From: Pedobacter sp. ASV17
Lineage (GTDB): Bacteria; Bacteroidota; Bacteroidia; Sphingobacteriales; Sphingobacteriaceae
Direction: 5' to 3'
Length of the DNA: 32,010 nucleotides
Assembly: GCF_016429065.1 (NCBI RefSeq)
Contig: NZ_JAELTX010000061.1
Coordinates: 1 to 32,010 of the forward strand
Shown: positions 1 through 8,400 of the stretch, in pieces
Layout: every line of letters begins with the position of its first letter
How positions within the stretch are numbered: position 1 is the stretch's first letter
The notes under the pieces: model-generated
The model's database searches: none
Told to the model about the DNA's origin: nothing
What the model saw: only the letters and a program-made list of their open reading frames with translations
Translations under genes and position numbers: made by a program

Positions 1-49
1 TTCTATTCGGCTGCTAAAATACTAAATTGTAACCTATTGCAGTTGTGGT

Positions 50-1132
50 TTAAAATTTATTCATCACATCAATTACTTTTTCAATTTCAGTTTCTGTATG
101 GCAATAAGAAACGGGCAAACTCAAAGTAGTTTGATGGATCAGTTCTGCAATAGGATAGTTCCCTTTTAATTTATTTTTTAGAGCTTTTTGTTGGTGTGGG
201 GGAACTGGGTAATGTATTTCCGTTTTAATATCGTGTTTTAGCAAGTGTTCTCTTAAACGATCTCTTTCTGGATGCCTTACGGTATAAATATGATATACGT
301 CTTTAAAATCTGGGTGTAATACAGGTTTGATAAAATCCGTTTTTAATCCTTCCTGGTACATCCCTGCAAGTTTCTGCTTATGTGCATTGATCTCATTAAG
401 GAAAGGGAGTTTAACCGACAGAAAACCAGCTTGTATTTCGTCCAATCTCGAATTAATCCCGATGTAATTGTTGTAATATTTTTCATGGCATCCATAGTTC
501 CGCAATGCTTTTATCTTGTCGATAACCATATTGTCATTCGCAACCAATGCTCCGCCGTCGCCTAATGCGCCCAAGTTTTTTGTAGGATAAAAGCTAAAAG
601 CTCCAAAGTCACCAAAGGTGCCTGCTTGTTTGTTTTTAAAGGTGGCTCCATGTGCCTGGGCACAATCTTCAATCACTTTAAGATCATGCTTTTCTGCAAT
701 CTTCATCACCGCATCCATATCGCAACACTTTCCGTAAAGGTGCACTACCATGATGGCACAGGTTTTAGGGGTAATGCTTGCCTCTATTTTCAAAGGGTCA
801 ATGTTATAGGTGTTGATATCAGGCTCTACCAATACAGGAACCAATCCATTATTGTAAATCGCAAGAATGGTTGCGATATAAGTATTGGACGGAACAATAA
901 CTTCAGCACCTTCGGGAAAATCAAAATATCTTAAGGCCAGCACCAAGGCATCCAAACCAGAGGCTAAGCCAGCACAATGCCCAGCACCACAGTAGTCAGC
1001 AAATTGTTGCTCAAAAGTCTTTACCTTATCCCCCAGAATAAACCAACCTTTATCCAAGCTATCGGCGAAACTCTCGCGATATTGCTCCATAAAGGGTTTA
1101 TTCAATAAATAAAGATTTTCGTACTCAATCAT
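50..1132 (-). CDS. DegT/DnrJ/EryC1-family sugar aminotransferase (FdtB/QdtB-like)
   Basis: This 360-residue protein is a PLP-dependent nucleotide-sugar aminotransferase of the DegT/DnrJ/EryC1/StrS family. It shows the family signature EDCAQAHGA (residues 155-163) and the cofactor-binding segment FSFYPTKNLGALGDGG (about 179-194), where Lys185 should form the Schiff base. Its length is normal for the family. The start is an ATG 3 nt after the stop of the ketoisomerase gene upstream, so the two are almost certainly translated from one message. With that partner, the likely reaction is amination of a dTDP-3-keto-6-deoxyhexose to a 3-amino-3,6-dideoxyhexose (Fuc3N as in FdtB, or Qui3N as in QdtB). 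The pairing supports 3-amination; which epimer is made cannot be read here. It is the last operon gene in the window, and no N-acetyltransferase (FdtC/QdtC) is visible before the left edge. Confidence 0.93.
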   Translation of the reverse strand: MIEYENLYLLNKPFMEQYRESFADSLDKGWFILGDKVKTFEQQFADYCGAGHCAGLASGLDALVLALRYFDFPEGAEVIVPSNTYIATILAIYNNGLVPVLVEPDINTYNIDPLKIEASITPKTCAIMVVHLYGKCCDMDAVMKIAEKHDLKVIEDCAQAHGATFKNKQAGTFGDFGAFSFYPTKNLGALGDGGALVANDNMVIDKIKALRNYGCHEKYYNNYIGINSRLDEIQAGFLSVKLPFLNEINAHKQKLAGMYQEGLKTDFIKPVLHPDFKDVYHIYTVRHPERDRLREHLLKHDIKTEIHYPVPPHQQKALKNKLKGNYPIAELIHQTTLSLPVSYCHTETEIEKVIDVMNKF

Positions 1133-1135
1133 ATC

Positions 1136-1522
1136 TTACACGGCAATATTCAAATACTCTGGATAAGGGGTTTCGATATAGTCTTGGGCATCATAAAATT
1201 CAGAAGCAAGCACCATCAAAATAGCATCTTCACTAAAACTGTACATGCTATGCCAGTCTTCAGGCTGAATAATTAAGCACTTGTCAGGGCTGTCAAGCAA
1301 ATAACTTGATTCGTCGGTGCCATTGTTGTTATAGATGACACAATTACCACGGATACAAATGGCGGCTTGTACGGTCTTAACGTGACGGTGTCCGCCACGT
1401 ACAGAGCCATCCACCCCATAGATGTAAAATATTCTTTTAATGTCAAAAGGGACTACCTTTTCAATTACCGTGAGATTGCCGCGTTCGTCTGTAAAAGTTT
1501 TTAAATTAATTAAAGAGGCCAT
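1136..1522 (-). CDS. dTDP-6-deoxyhexose 3,4-ketoisomerase, WxcM-like cupin (FdtA/QdtA family)
   Basis: The product is a single-domain cupin of 128 residues. The motif RGGHRHVKT places His45 and His47 where FdtA has its two catalytic histidines, and the ERG.LTVIE start and IQPEDWHSMYSF segment are typical of this family. Family members convert dTDP-4-keto-6-deoxyglucose to the 3-keto sugar (galacto product for FdtA, gluco for QdtA), the substrate of the aminotransferase that follows. I chose the ATG at 1522 (MASLINLKTF) rather than a longer frame beginning at 1573: the extra 17 residues do not look like the family, and 128 residues with the histidines at 45 and 47 fits it. This start overlaps the end of the glycosyltransferase gene by 17 nt, consistent with translational coupling. 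I cannot decide between FdtA and QdtA specificity from the sequence alone. Confidence 0.9.
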   Translation of the reverse strand: MASLINLKTFTDERGNLTVIEKVVPFDIKRIFYIYGVDGSVRGGHRHVKTVQAAICIRGNCVIYNNNGTDESSYLLDSPDKCLIIQPEDWHSMYSFSEDAILMVLASEFYDAQDYIETPYPEYLNIAV

Positions 1523-2513
1523 AGCTTGTAAATCTTTCTTTGTAAAAATTTCTATAATAACCGCGTAAGGCAAGCTTGATTGATCGCCCTAAAACTTGGT
1601 TTATCCATTCAATGTCATTGGTTACTTCGTGAGAAACAGCAGTTGCGTTTACCTGCTTTATACTTTTTTTGGCTGCTGTTAGCGCCTTTACATAAGGAGC
1701 ATAAACACTCTTGATGAGTTGTTTATTTAAGGAATAGTCTTGATGTGATAGGCTGTACACATTGTTGTGGGTATAGTGAAAACTGTGGTAGTGATAAAAT
1801 ACCAGATCAAAATGGTTTCCTGTAGCAAGTTCTTCACCCTTAACCTTCCCAAATTTCTTGCTAAATGCATACTGTTGGGCATTCCATGGTGCCACACCGC
1901 CGCCAAGATGCTGAAGCACGTGAACGGAGTTAAATCTTTCTGTCCAGTCATCTAGGTACTTTTGATCTCCAAATTTTCCATCTTCAGCACAGTTATAGCA
2001 CCAGTCTATACAGGCATCTACCCACCAGTTCAATACTTCCATGCCAGCCGCAGTATTTTTAAAGGCCATAAACTGTACGCAGTAAATTCCACTTCCAGCT
2101 GATTGATCATAACAAGGGGTATAGCGATGTTCGGTAATCATCACAGATTTATCGACCATTTCGTTATAAAGTACCGCAGGATCGCTAAAAAATAATAAAT
2201 CTGCATCTACATAAGTACAATGGTCTAATGCATAAGTTTCTATAGCATATTTGATAGTAGATGAGGCACAGGTCCAGCAATATTCCCCTTCGGTTCTTTC
2301 TGCTTTTACAGCAAGTAGTTGCTCATTTTCAAATTCCTGTAAACTGACAATGGTGGCGTGTTTAAGTTTAAGCCGTCTCAATGTATCATAACAATGATCG
2401 TCAAATGCAAAGATATACAGGTGGAAATGGCCACATTGTTTCTCCAATGAATGGTACATTGCCAAACCTCGTGACAAATAAGTGGAGTTAAATAAGGTAC
2501 AGAATTTAAGCAT
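1506..2513 (-). CDS. GT-A fold glycosyltransferase
   Basis: The 335-residue protein looks like a cytoplasmic nucleotide-sugar transferase of the GT-A type. The N-terminal pattern (MLKFCTLFNSTYLSRGLAMY) resembles retaining GT8-like enzymes, where a short beta strand is followed by repeated calls to the acceptor. The metal-binding DxD is clear in YVDADLLFFSDP, with Asp103 and Asp105. A later GVAPWNAQQY segment and a histidine-rich FYHYHSFHYTH stretch (about 240-255) probably contribute to the active site. No signal peptide or membrane segment is visible. It overlaps the methyltransferase by 8 nt and the ketoisomerase by 17 nt, so it probably transfers the amino-deoxy sugar made by the downstream pair, or another sugar of the same glycan. 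Donor and acceptor are unknown. Confidence 0.8.
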   Translation of the reverse strand: MLKFCTLFNSTYLSRGLAMYHSLEKQCGHFHLYIFAFDDHCYDTLRRLKLKHATIVSLQEFENEQLLAVKAERTEGEYCWTCASSTIKYAIETYALDHCTYVDADLLFFSDPAVLYNEMVDKSVMITEHRYTPCYDQSAGSGIYCVQFMAFKNTAAGMEVLNWWVDACIDWCYNCAEDGKFGDQKYLDDWTERFNSVHVLQHLGGGVAPWNAQQYAFSKKFGKVKGEELATGNHFDLVFYHYHSFHYTHNNVYSLSHQDYSLNKQLIKSVYAPYVKALTAAKKSIKQVNATAVSHEVTNDIEWINQVLGRSIKLALRGYYRNFYKERFTSYGLFN

Positions 2514-3306
2514 GTTTTAATGAATTAATGAGGTAAAATCCTTTGTTGCTGGCCACCTGCTGTCCATCTATGTACATATCTGCTTCGCCAGGTACATAAG
2601 AAGGGAAAGAAGAGACTACTTTGTATTGGTTAGAAAAATGGTTTAGAAAAGATGCTTCATTAAAGAACCAAGATGGGTAAGATGCAGGGTAAATTTCATC
2701 GGGTACTATTTGTAGGGTCAAACGGTCTTTAGGTTGATGGTTGAAGGCAGTTCTATCAAAAAGAATGAAGCCAAAATCATAAACGACCAGCTGTTGAAGA
2801 AAGTCGTGCGGTTTTTCTAGGTATTGAACTGAACTTGACAATAATGCCAAGTCAATTTTTTGTTCCAATAGGCAAGCATCAATACTTGTATAAAACTTGA
2901 GTTGTTCGTTTTCAAAATTGGCCTTGCCACAATCTACGTAGTGTTCCTGTTCAACAATATTCCAGTTTGAACACACTTCGGGCGTTAAAAATTCTTTAAG
3001 CTGATAGTAGGTGCTTCCTAATGAACCACCAAAATCAAGGATATTTAAAGGACCTTTTTTCAGTTTAGCACTGAGCAGTAGATAGGCAATGAGCGCATGA
3101 GGATATTCTTTTTTGTCAAAAATGACAGAATCGCGTTCATAAACCGCCTCACCATTTTTTACCTTGAGTAAGGCATTTTTGGTGCGTTCAAGAATCACAT
3201 CTGCATTGTAACCACCCGATTCGGCACTTACTTGGCTCCAAGAGGAATAGTTTCCAAACCATCCGTATTGATCTTTTTTTCGCTTGTTAAACAGGTTCCG
3301 AAACAT
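2506..3306 (-). CDS. SAM-dependent methyltransferase, TIGR04325 type
   Basis: The protein matches the pattern of the putative methyltransferases grouped as TIGR04325: an opening WFGNYSSWSQV...SGGYNAD block, then NGEAVYERDSVIFD, then the SAM-binding loop LNILDFGGSLGSTYYQ. The frame is open up to a TTG at 3348, but the first ATG is at 3306 (MFRNLFNKRKK), giving 266 residues and losing nothing conserved, so I use that start. It is the first gene of the operon and overlaps the glycosyltransferase by 8 nt. Members often sit in polysaccharide clusters, where they probably methylate a sugar or a lipid-linked intermediate; the true substrate is not established. The operon would be read from the 301-nt spacer shared with the divergent TPR regulator. 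Confidence 0.82.
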   Translation of the reverse strand: MFRNLFNKRKKDQYGWFGNYSSWSQVSAESGGYNADVILERTKNALLKVKNGEAVYERDSVIFDKKEYPHALIAYLLLSAKLKKGPLNILDFGGSLGSTYYQLKEFLTPEVCSNWNIVEQEHYVDCGKANFENEQLKFYTSIDACLLEQKIDLALLSSSVQYLEKPHDFLQQLVVYDFGFILFDRTAFNHQPKDRLTLQIVPDEIYPASYPSWFFNEASFLNHFSNQYKVVSSFPSYVPGEADMYIDGQQVASNKGFYLINSLKHA

Positions 3307-3607
3307 TTTTCTCTGAAATTTCTGCTTACAAGACAACAGGATCTTCAAAAGGTCCTATATCAATTTTAAATATTTTATTGATTTATTTTTTGAAGTTTGG
3401 TTTGGATAGGTGAGAATGTGCCAATGGTATTCTTTAATACCATAAAAATTGGCCTTGACCTATTGATGATGAACCCCTATGTGTCCATGTGGTGGTATTT
3501 TCTAAATGAACCACATAGATACATCGCAAACTCAATCGTATGAACAAGATACTGGGCTTTTACGTTTTAAATATTAGATTTGTTTGCCTTTTTGTTGATG
3601 CTCAATA
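3307..3607. other. Divergent spacer between glycan operon and TPR regulator
   Basis: This spacer separates the leftward glycan operon from the rightward regulator gene and must carry promoters for both. On the plus strand a good -7 candidate is present at 3575-3582. I found no convincing -7 box for the minus strand. The stretch is AT-rich, particularly around 3360-3400, and contains no gene that I can support. Confidence 0.5.
3575..3582 (+). promoter_or_regulatory. Candidate Bacteroidota -7 promoter element (TAGATTTG)
   Basis: TAGATTTG fits the Bacteroidota -7 consensus TAnnTTTG. It lies 25 nt upstream of the ATG of the TPR/HTH gene, which would leave a leader of about 20 nt. I see no clear TTG-type -33 box at the expected distance, so this rests on the -7 match alone. 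Confidence 0.35.
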
Positions 3608-5344
3608 ATGCGAAAATCTGTTTTATATCTTCTTTTCTACTTTATTTTACCGTTTGCTTCTTGGGCACAGTACAATCACTTATTGCACAAGCCCTATAAA
3701 GAAAAGGCGGCAGGCGTGCATGCCATGTACCAAGATCTGATCAAAATTACAGATTCGACGCAGCGAGCTAAAAAGGCAGAAGACATCATGCAGTTTGCTC
3801 GGAAAAATCATGATAGGGGATTGGAATTGGAGGTAAAGTGCTTTCAGGTGTTTTGGAATGCCATTTATCAGCAACAACCCCAAAAAGTATCCATTGCTCA
3901 AATAAAGGACTTGTTGGAAGTGGCAAGCAAGGAAAATATTGATTTCTTGAAAGCACGTGCCCTAAGGGTGGCCGCCGAATTTTATTGGAAGATAGCACAA
4001 AACTATGAATTGGCTTTTGAGCAATACTTATTGCTGGATAAGGAATTGGCGACCATTGATCCCAACGATTATCCAGAAATGGCGAGAGACTTGATGCAAA
4101 TTGGCCAAACCTATTATTTTTTTCAGGATTATGCCTTGGCCAAACAATACTTTAAAAAGGCCATCAAACTACCCGAAGATACCTTTAATACCGTAGTGTT
4201 GAACGATGCCAGAAACACCCTTGGCTTATGCTATCAACAGCTTAACCAGTTAGACAGTGCCGATTATTACTTTAAACAGGTACAGCAAACAACTTTTTCC
4301 AAAGCGGCGGTATGGAAAAGAATAGCGACAGGGAATTTGGGCAACAGTATGTACTTGCGTAAGGAGTACGACAAGGCTATTCCCTTGATCGAAATAGATT
4401 TTAAAGGAGCCGTGGCCGAAAATGATTATGGCTGTGCCGCTGGAGCCGCTATTCTATTGGCTGATATCTTTCGCGAAAAAGGGCAAATGGCAAAAGCGGG
4501 CATCTTTATTAGTCAGGCACAATATTATATCAAAACCTCATACCAACCCGATCGCTTACGACTGCTATATCCCGTGATGAGTAAATGGTATGCCGCTACG
4601 GGAAAGCAAGAACTTGCCAAGCGCTATGTAGATTCTTCAGTAGTGGCATTTAATAGATACAACGAAAGGTTTAGCGCATTGAAAGTACTTAGGGCACAGC
4701 AAAAAGTCGATCGGCAAAAAGAGCAACTGCAATTGGCCACATTTACCTTGGAGAAACAAAGAAAGGTAAACGAACGAAATGTGATGATTGCCATTGCATT
4801 AGGTTTGGTAATCGTATTGGTGTTGGGTTATTTCATTTTAAAAAGGCGACAACAGGCTATCGAAATAGGAAAGTTGAAAGTAGAAAATGAATTGAAAAGT
4901 GCACATGACGAAATCAACTTGTTTATTACAAAAATCAACGAACAAAGTAAAATCACCGAACGGTTTAGTAAGGAACTTGAAAAGCTAAAAAACTCTGAAT
5001 CGGAAGAAAGAAAGTTGTTGGAAAAAACGGTGACAGAACTGCGAGAAAGTAAGATATTAACCGATGAAGATTGGCTTCATTTCCAAAAACATTTTGCTAA
5101 AATATTTCCTCGTTTTATTCCGCATTTAAAAGAACATTATCCAGCCATCACCGAGGCAGAATTACGTTATTTGATGCTCAGTAAACTACAACTTTCGCAC
5201 AAGGAAATGTCACAGGCATTGGGCATTTCGGCAGATGCCGTACGAGTGACTTGGAACAGGGTGCGTAAAAAACTGGGTGGTTCGCTTAATGATACGCCAC
5301 AAACACTCATCGAAAAGATGGGAGATAGTGCTGCAAGTGTTTAA
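3608..5344 (+). CDS. Membrane-anchored TPR protein with C-terminal helix-turn-helix (regulator)
   Basis: The 578-residue protein has a layout common in Bacteroidota: signal peptide (1-20, ending SWAQ), a TPR-like helical repeat region (about 60-345, e.g. YALAKQYFKKAIKL and QLDSADYYFKQV), a single transmembrane helix (about 391-412), a cytoplasmic charged coiled coil (about 415-483), and a C-terminal helix-turn-helix (about 513-556, with AELRYLMLSKLQLSHKEMSQ followed by GISADAVRVTWNRVRKKLG). The HTH resembles the LuxR type. Inference: periplasmic TPRs sense a signal or partner and the tethered HTH controls transcription as a membrane-bound one-component regulator. It lies 148 nt upstream of a giant secreted beta-helix protein on the same strand, the obvious candidate target; the spacer holds a phased direct repeat and a palindrome that could be its site. 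No kinase or receiver domain is visible. Confidence 0.85.
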   Translation: MRKSVLYLLFYFILPFASWAQYNHLLHKPYKEKAAGVHAMYQDLIKITDSTQRAKKAEDIMQFARKNHDRGLELEVKCFQVFWNAIYQQQPQKVSIAQIKDLLEVASKENIDFLKARALRVAAEFYWKIAQNYELAFEQYLLLDKELATIDPNDYPEMARDLMQIGQTYYFFQDYALAKQYFKKAIKLPEDTFNTVVLNDARNTLGLCYQQLNQLDSADYYFKQVQQTTFSKAAVWKRIATGNLGNSMYLRKEYDKAIPLIEIDFKGAVAENDYGCAAGAAILLADIFREKGQMAKAGIFISQAQYYIKTSYQPDRLRLLYPVMSKWYAATGKQELAKRYVDSSVVAFNRYNERFSALKVLRAQQKVDRQKEQLQLATFTLEKQRKVNERNVMIAIALGLVIVLVLGYFILKRRQQAIEIGKLKVENELKSAHDEINLFITKINEQSKITERFSKELEKLKNSESEERKLLEKTVTELRESKILTDEDWLHFQKHFAKIFPRFIPHLKEHYPAITEAELRYLMLSKLQLSHKEMSQALGISADAVRVTWNRVRKKLGGSLNDTPQTLIEKMGDSAASV

Positions 5345-5408
5345 CAGTTCATCACCTTTATCCCTTAAAAACTTCATTTAAATTGCTTATGGGGCAATTA
5401 TGGAGCAG

Positions 5409-5427
5409 TTGTTACGCTTTTGTTACG
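5409..5427 (+). promoter_or_regulatory. Phased octamer pair (TTGTTACG x2, 11 nt apart)
   Basis: TTGTTACG occurs at 5409-5416 and again at 5420-5427, a start-to-start distance of 11 nt or about one helical turn. The second copy ends 65 nt before the ATG at 5493. The arrangement matches the TTGTCCGC pairs ahead of the other two giant secreted proteins at 21688 and 27195. The function is inferred from position and recurrence only. Confidence 0.45.
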
Positions 5428-5435
5428 GCTGTTTG

Positions 5436-5448
5436 CTAACGTCGTTAG
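5436..5448. promoter_or_regulatory. 13-nt palindrome CTAACGTCGTTAG
   Basis: CTAACG-T-CGTTAG is a perfect inverted repeat around one central base. It lies 8 nt after the octamer pair and 44 nt before the ATG at 5493, a reasonable place for an operator. No partner protein can be assigned from the sequence. Confidence 0.35.
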
Positions 5449-5492
5449 GTAGGCGAATGTAATTTCGGGCCTATATTCCCACTTAACCACTA

Positions 5493-8400
5493 ATGAAGAA
5501 ATACTACCTCTTTTTAATCGCCTCATTTTCATGTGGCGCTTTTTTCGTTCATGCTCAAACACCCGATATTAACGGTATTGTTTATGTAAAAGTTGGGGGC
5601 ACTGGTAATGGTAGTAGCTGGGCAAATGCCACTGGTAGTTTACAGGGTGCTATTAATGCCGTGGGAACACAACAGGTATGGGTAGCCAAGGGGATTTATG
5701 ATGTGCCCTCTCCAAGCAGCTTTGTGATGAAAAATGGGGTGGCCATTTACGGTGGTTTTGATCCTGAGCAGGGAATTGACGACCTGACAGATGCCCGTAT
5801 CTTACCAGGTACAGGCTTGCAAGGAACCATCTTAAATGGTAAAAACGAACGTCCAGTGATTTTTAATGCAGATAACGGCTTAACAGTCACAGCCATTTTA
5901 GATGGCTTTACCATTACTGGCGGTGCAGGAAATGCAGGCGGCGGAATTTATGGTGTTAGCGGATCCCCAACGTTCCGTAATTTACTGTTAAAAGGTAATT
6001 CGGCCACTATTGGCGGTGCAATGTATATAGGAAGTTCAAGTCCTGTGATTACCAATGTGGCCATGGTAAATAACACGGCTAATGATGGCGGTGGGATTTA
6101 TCATGTTTTTGGTTCGCCTGTATTAACCAATGTAACCATTGCCAATAACACTGCAAATAGGGGAAGTGCGCTATACTTAATGGATGGTCCAATGCAATTG
6201 AGAAATACGATTGTATTTGGAGTAGTATCTCTTGAATTCGGAATGTTAAGTTCACAGTATTCGCTGATAGAAGGTCGCATCAGTACGGCTAACAACAACC
6301 TCAACGCTACAGGGATTTTAGCTTCACATGTCTTTGTTAATCCAGCAAACGGCAATTATGCACTTGTTACAGGTTCACCGGCGATAGACAAAGGCAGTAA
6401 TTCGTTGTTTGCTGGGCTAGCTGCTAATAGCAAAGATTTGGCGGGGCAAGATAGAGCCGTTGGTAATGTGATAGATTTAGGAGCTTATGAATATCATACG
6501 GCTACACCTAGTGCTGGCGGCATCGTACATGTAACGACCACTGGAATGGGCAAGGGGACGAGTTGGACCGATGCGACTGGAGATTTACATGCGGCCATTA
6601 ATGCCAACGGGGCACAGCAAGTATGGGTAGCCAAAGGAACCTATGAAGTATCGGCCAGTAGTTTTGTGATGAAAAACGGATTGGCCATGTATGGTGGATT
6701 TGATCCTGATCAAGGGATTGACGGTTTAACCGATCAGAGGATATTGGCCAGTAGAGGAATTGCCGCTACAGGTTCGATATTAAGTGGAAGAAATGAACGT
6801 CCAGTGATATGGAATTACGCGACCGCTGGTAACCCTATCAATACAACGGCTATTTTAGATGGCTTTACGCTTACTGCTGGCGCTGGTGGCGGATCAAATG
6901 GTAGTGGAGCAGGAATGTATAATTCCTACGCATCGCCCAAGTTATCCAATTTAGTTTTCAAAAATAATAACGCTTCATTGGGGGCGGGCATGTACAACGA
7001 AAATAATTCAGCACCATTGCTTACCCATTGTGTGTTTTTTGATAATCAGACCAGTAATTTGGGCAGTGGCGGTGCCATGTACAACAGTTACTCCAATCCA
7101 AAATTGGTGAATTGTTTGATGTATAATAACAAAGCCCGTTTAGGAGGAGCCATATTCAATGCCATCAACGCTTTTCCTAGCTTGATCAATTGTACTTTAG
7201 TGGCCAACCACGCCGATGCTTACGGTGGAGCAATGAATAGTATGGCTTATTCCAATCCATCCTTTGCAAATAGTATTGTTTATGGCAATACGGCGAATTT
7301 AGGGGATAATGGTATTGTAAAAGATGTTTCTGTGGCCAATCCGCTGGATTATTTCAATGCCAGTTTGATACAAGGCGCTACCAGTTTTGATGGAAATGAT
7401 AACATTTCTTTTGGAGGAGCGCTTACCGATATTTTTAACGACCCAGCCAACCACGATTATACTTTAAAAATAGGTGGGCCAGCCATTAACATGGGTAGGA
7501 ATAATTATCTCAATGAAGCAGGACTTACCACCGATTTGGCAGGTAATCCACGTTTAAGAGGTAGTTCGGTAGACTTGGGCGTGTATGAGGCAGAGGCCTG
7601 TGCCACCACTTCTGTTATTTATGTAGATGCTACCGTAAACAACAACGGTAGCGGGCCTGTTTGGGTAACGCCAACTACAGGTAACGGAGCCAGTTGGGCA
7701 ACCGCCTACAAAACGTTGAAAGATGCGCTGGCACTAGCTAACCAATGTGCTAATATCACCGAAATAAGGGTTGCAAAAGGGACGTACTATCCCACAGGCA
7801 CCAATGGAGTGTTGGGCCAAAGCGATGTGTCGTTTACCCTTACACGCAGCAATTTGAAAATACTAGGAGGCTATAATGCTGGTACTGGCTTAAGGGATAT
7901 TGCTGCTAACCCCACCATATTGAGTGGAAATGTGGGGGCTGATCCTACTTATCACGTGATGCTGGTAGTAGGAGTGCCTACTACTGATAGTTTGGTAGTT
8001 GACGGTTTTACGATTGCAAATGGCTTGGCCAATAACCCCGACGACTATAAAGTGATTGATAACAGTTACTATATTTTTCACGATAGTGGTGCAGGCATGT
8101 TTATTTCTAATGTAGGCAACAATGTGGTGGTGCGTAATTGTACTTTCCAAAACAATAAGGCTACGCTTGGTGGTGGCTTGTTCAGCGAAATTGCAAACGC
8201 AGTGATCGAAAATTGCATCTTTAAGCAAAACAGTGTAAGCAATAACGCCTACTTTAGTGGGAGTGGAGCGGGCATGTATAGCACAGCTTCTGAGCATAGG
8301 ATGGCTAATTGTACTTTTGAAAGCAATACCAATCTTGGGAATGATGGCGGCGGCCTGTTTGGTGATAATGCTACTTTCTTGATGAGCAACAGTAAATTCA

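Noticed and set aside
1523..1573. A longer start for the ketoisomerase at 1573
   Set aside because: The added 17 residues lie within the glycosyltransferase coding sequence and do not resemble the family, whereas the ATG at 1522 gives the expected size.
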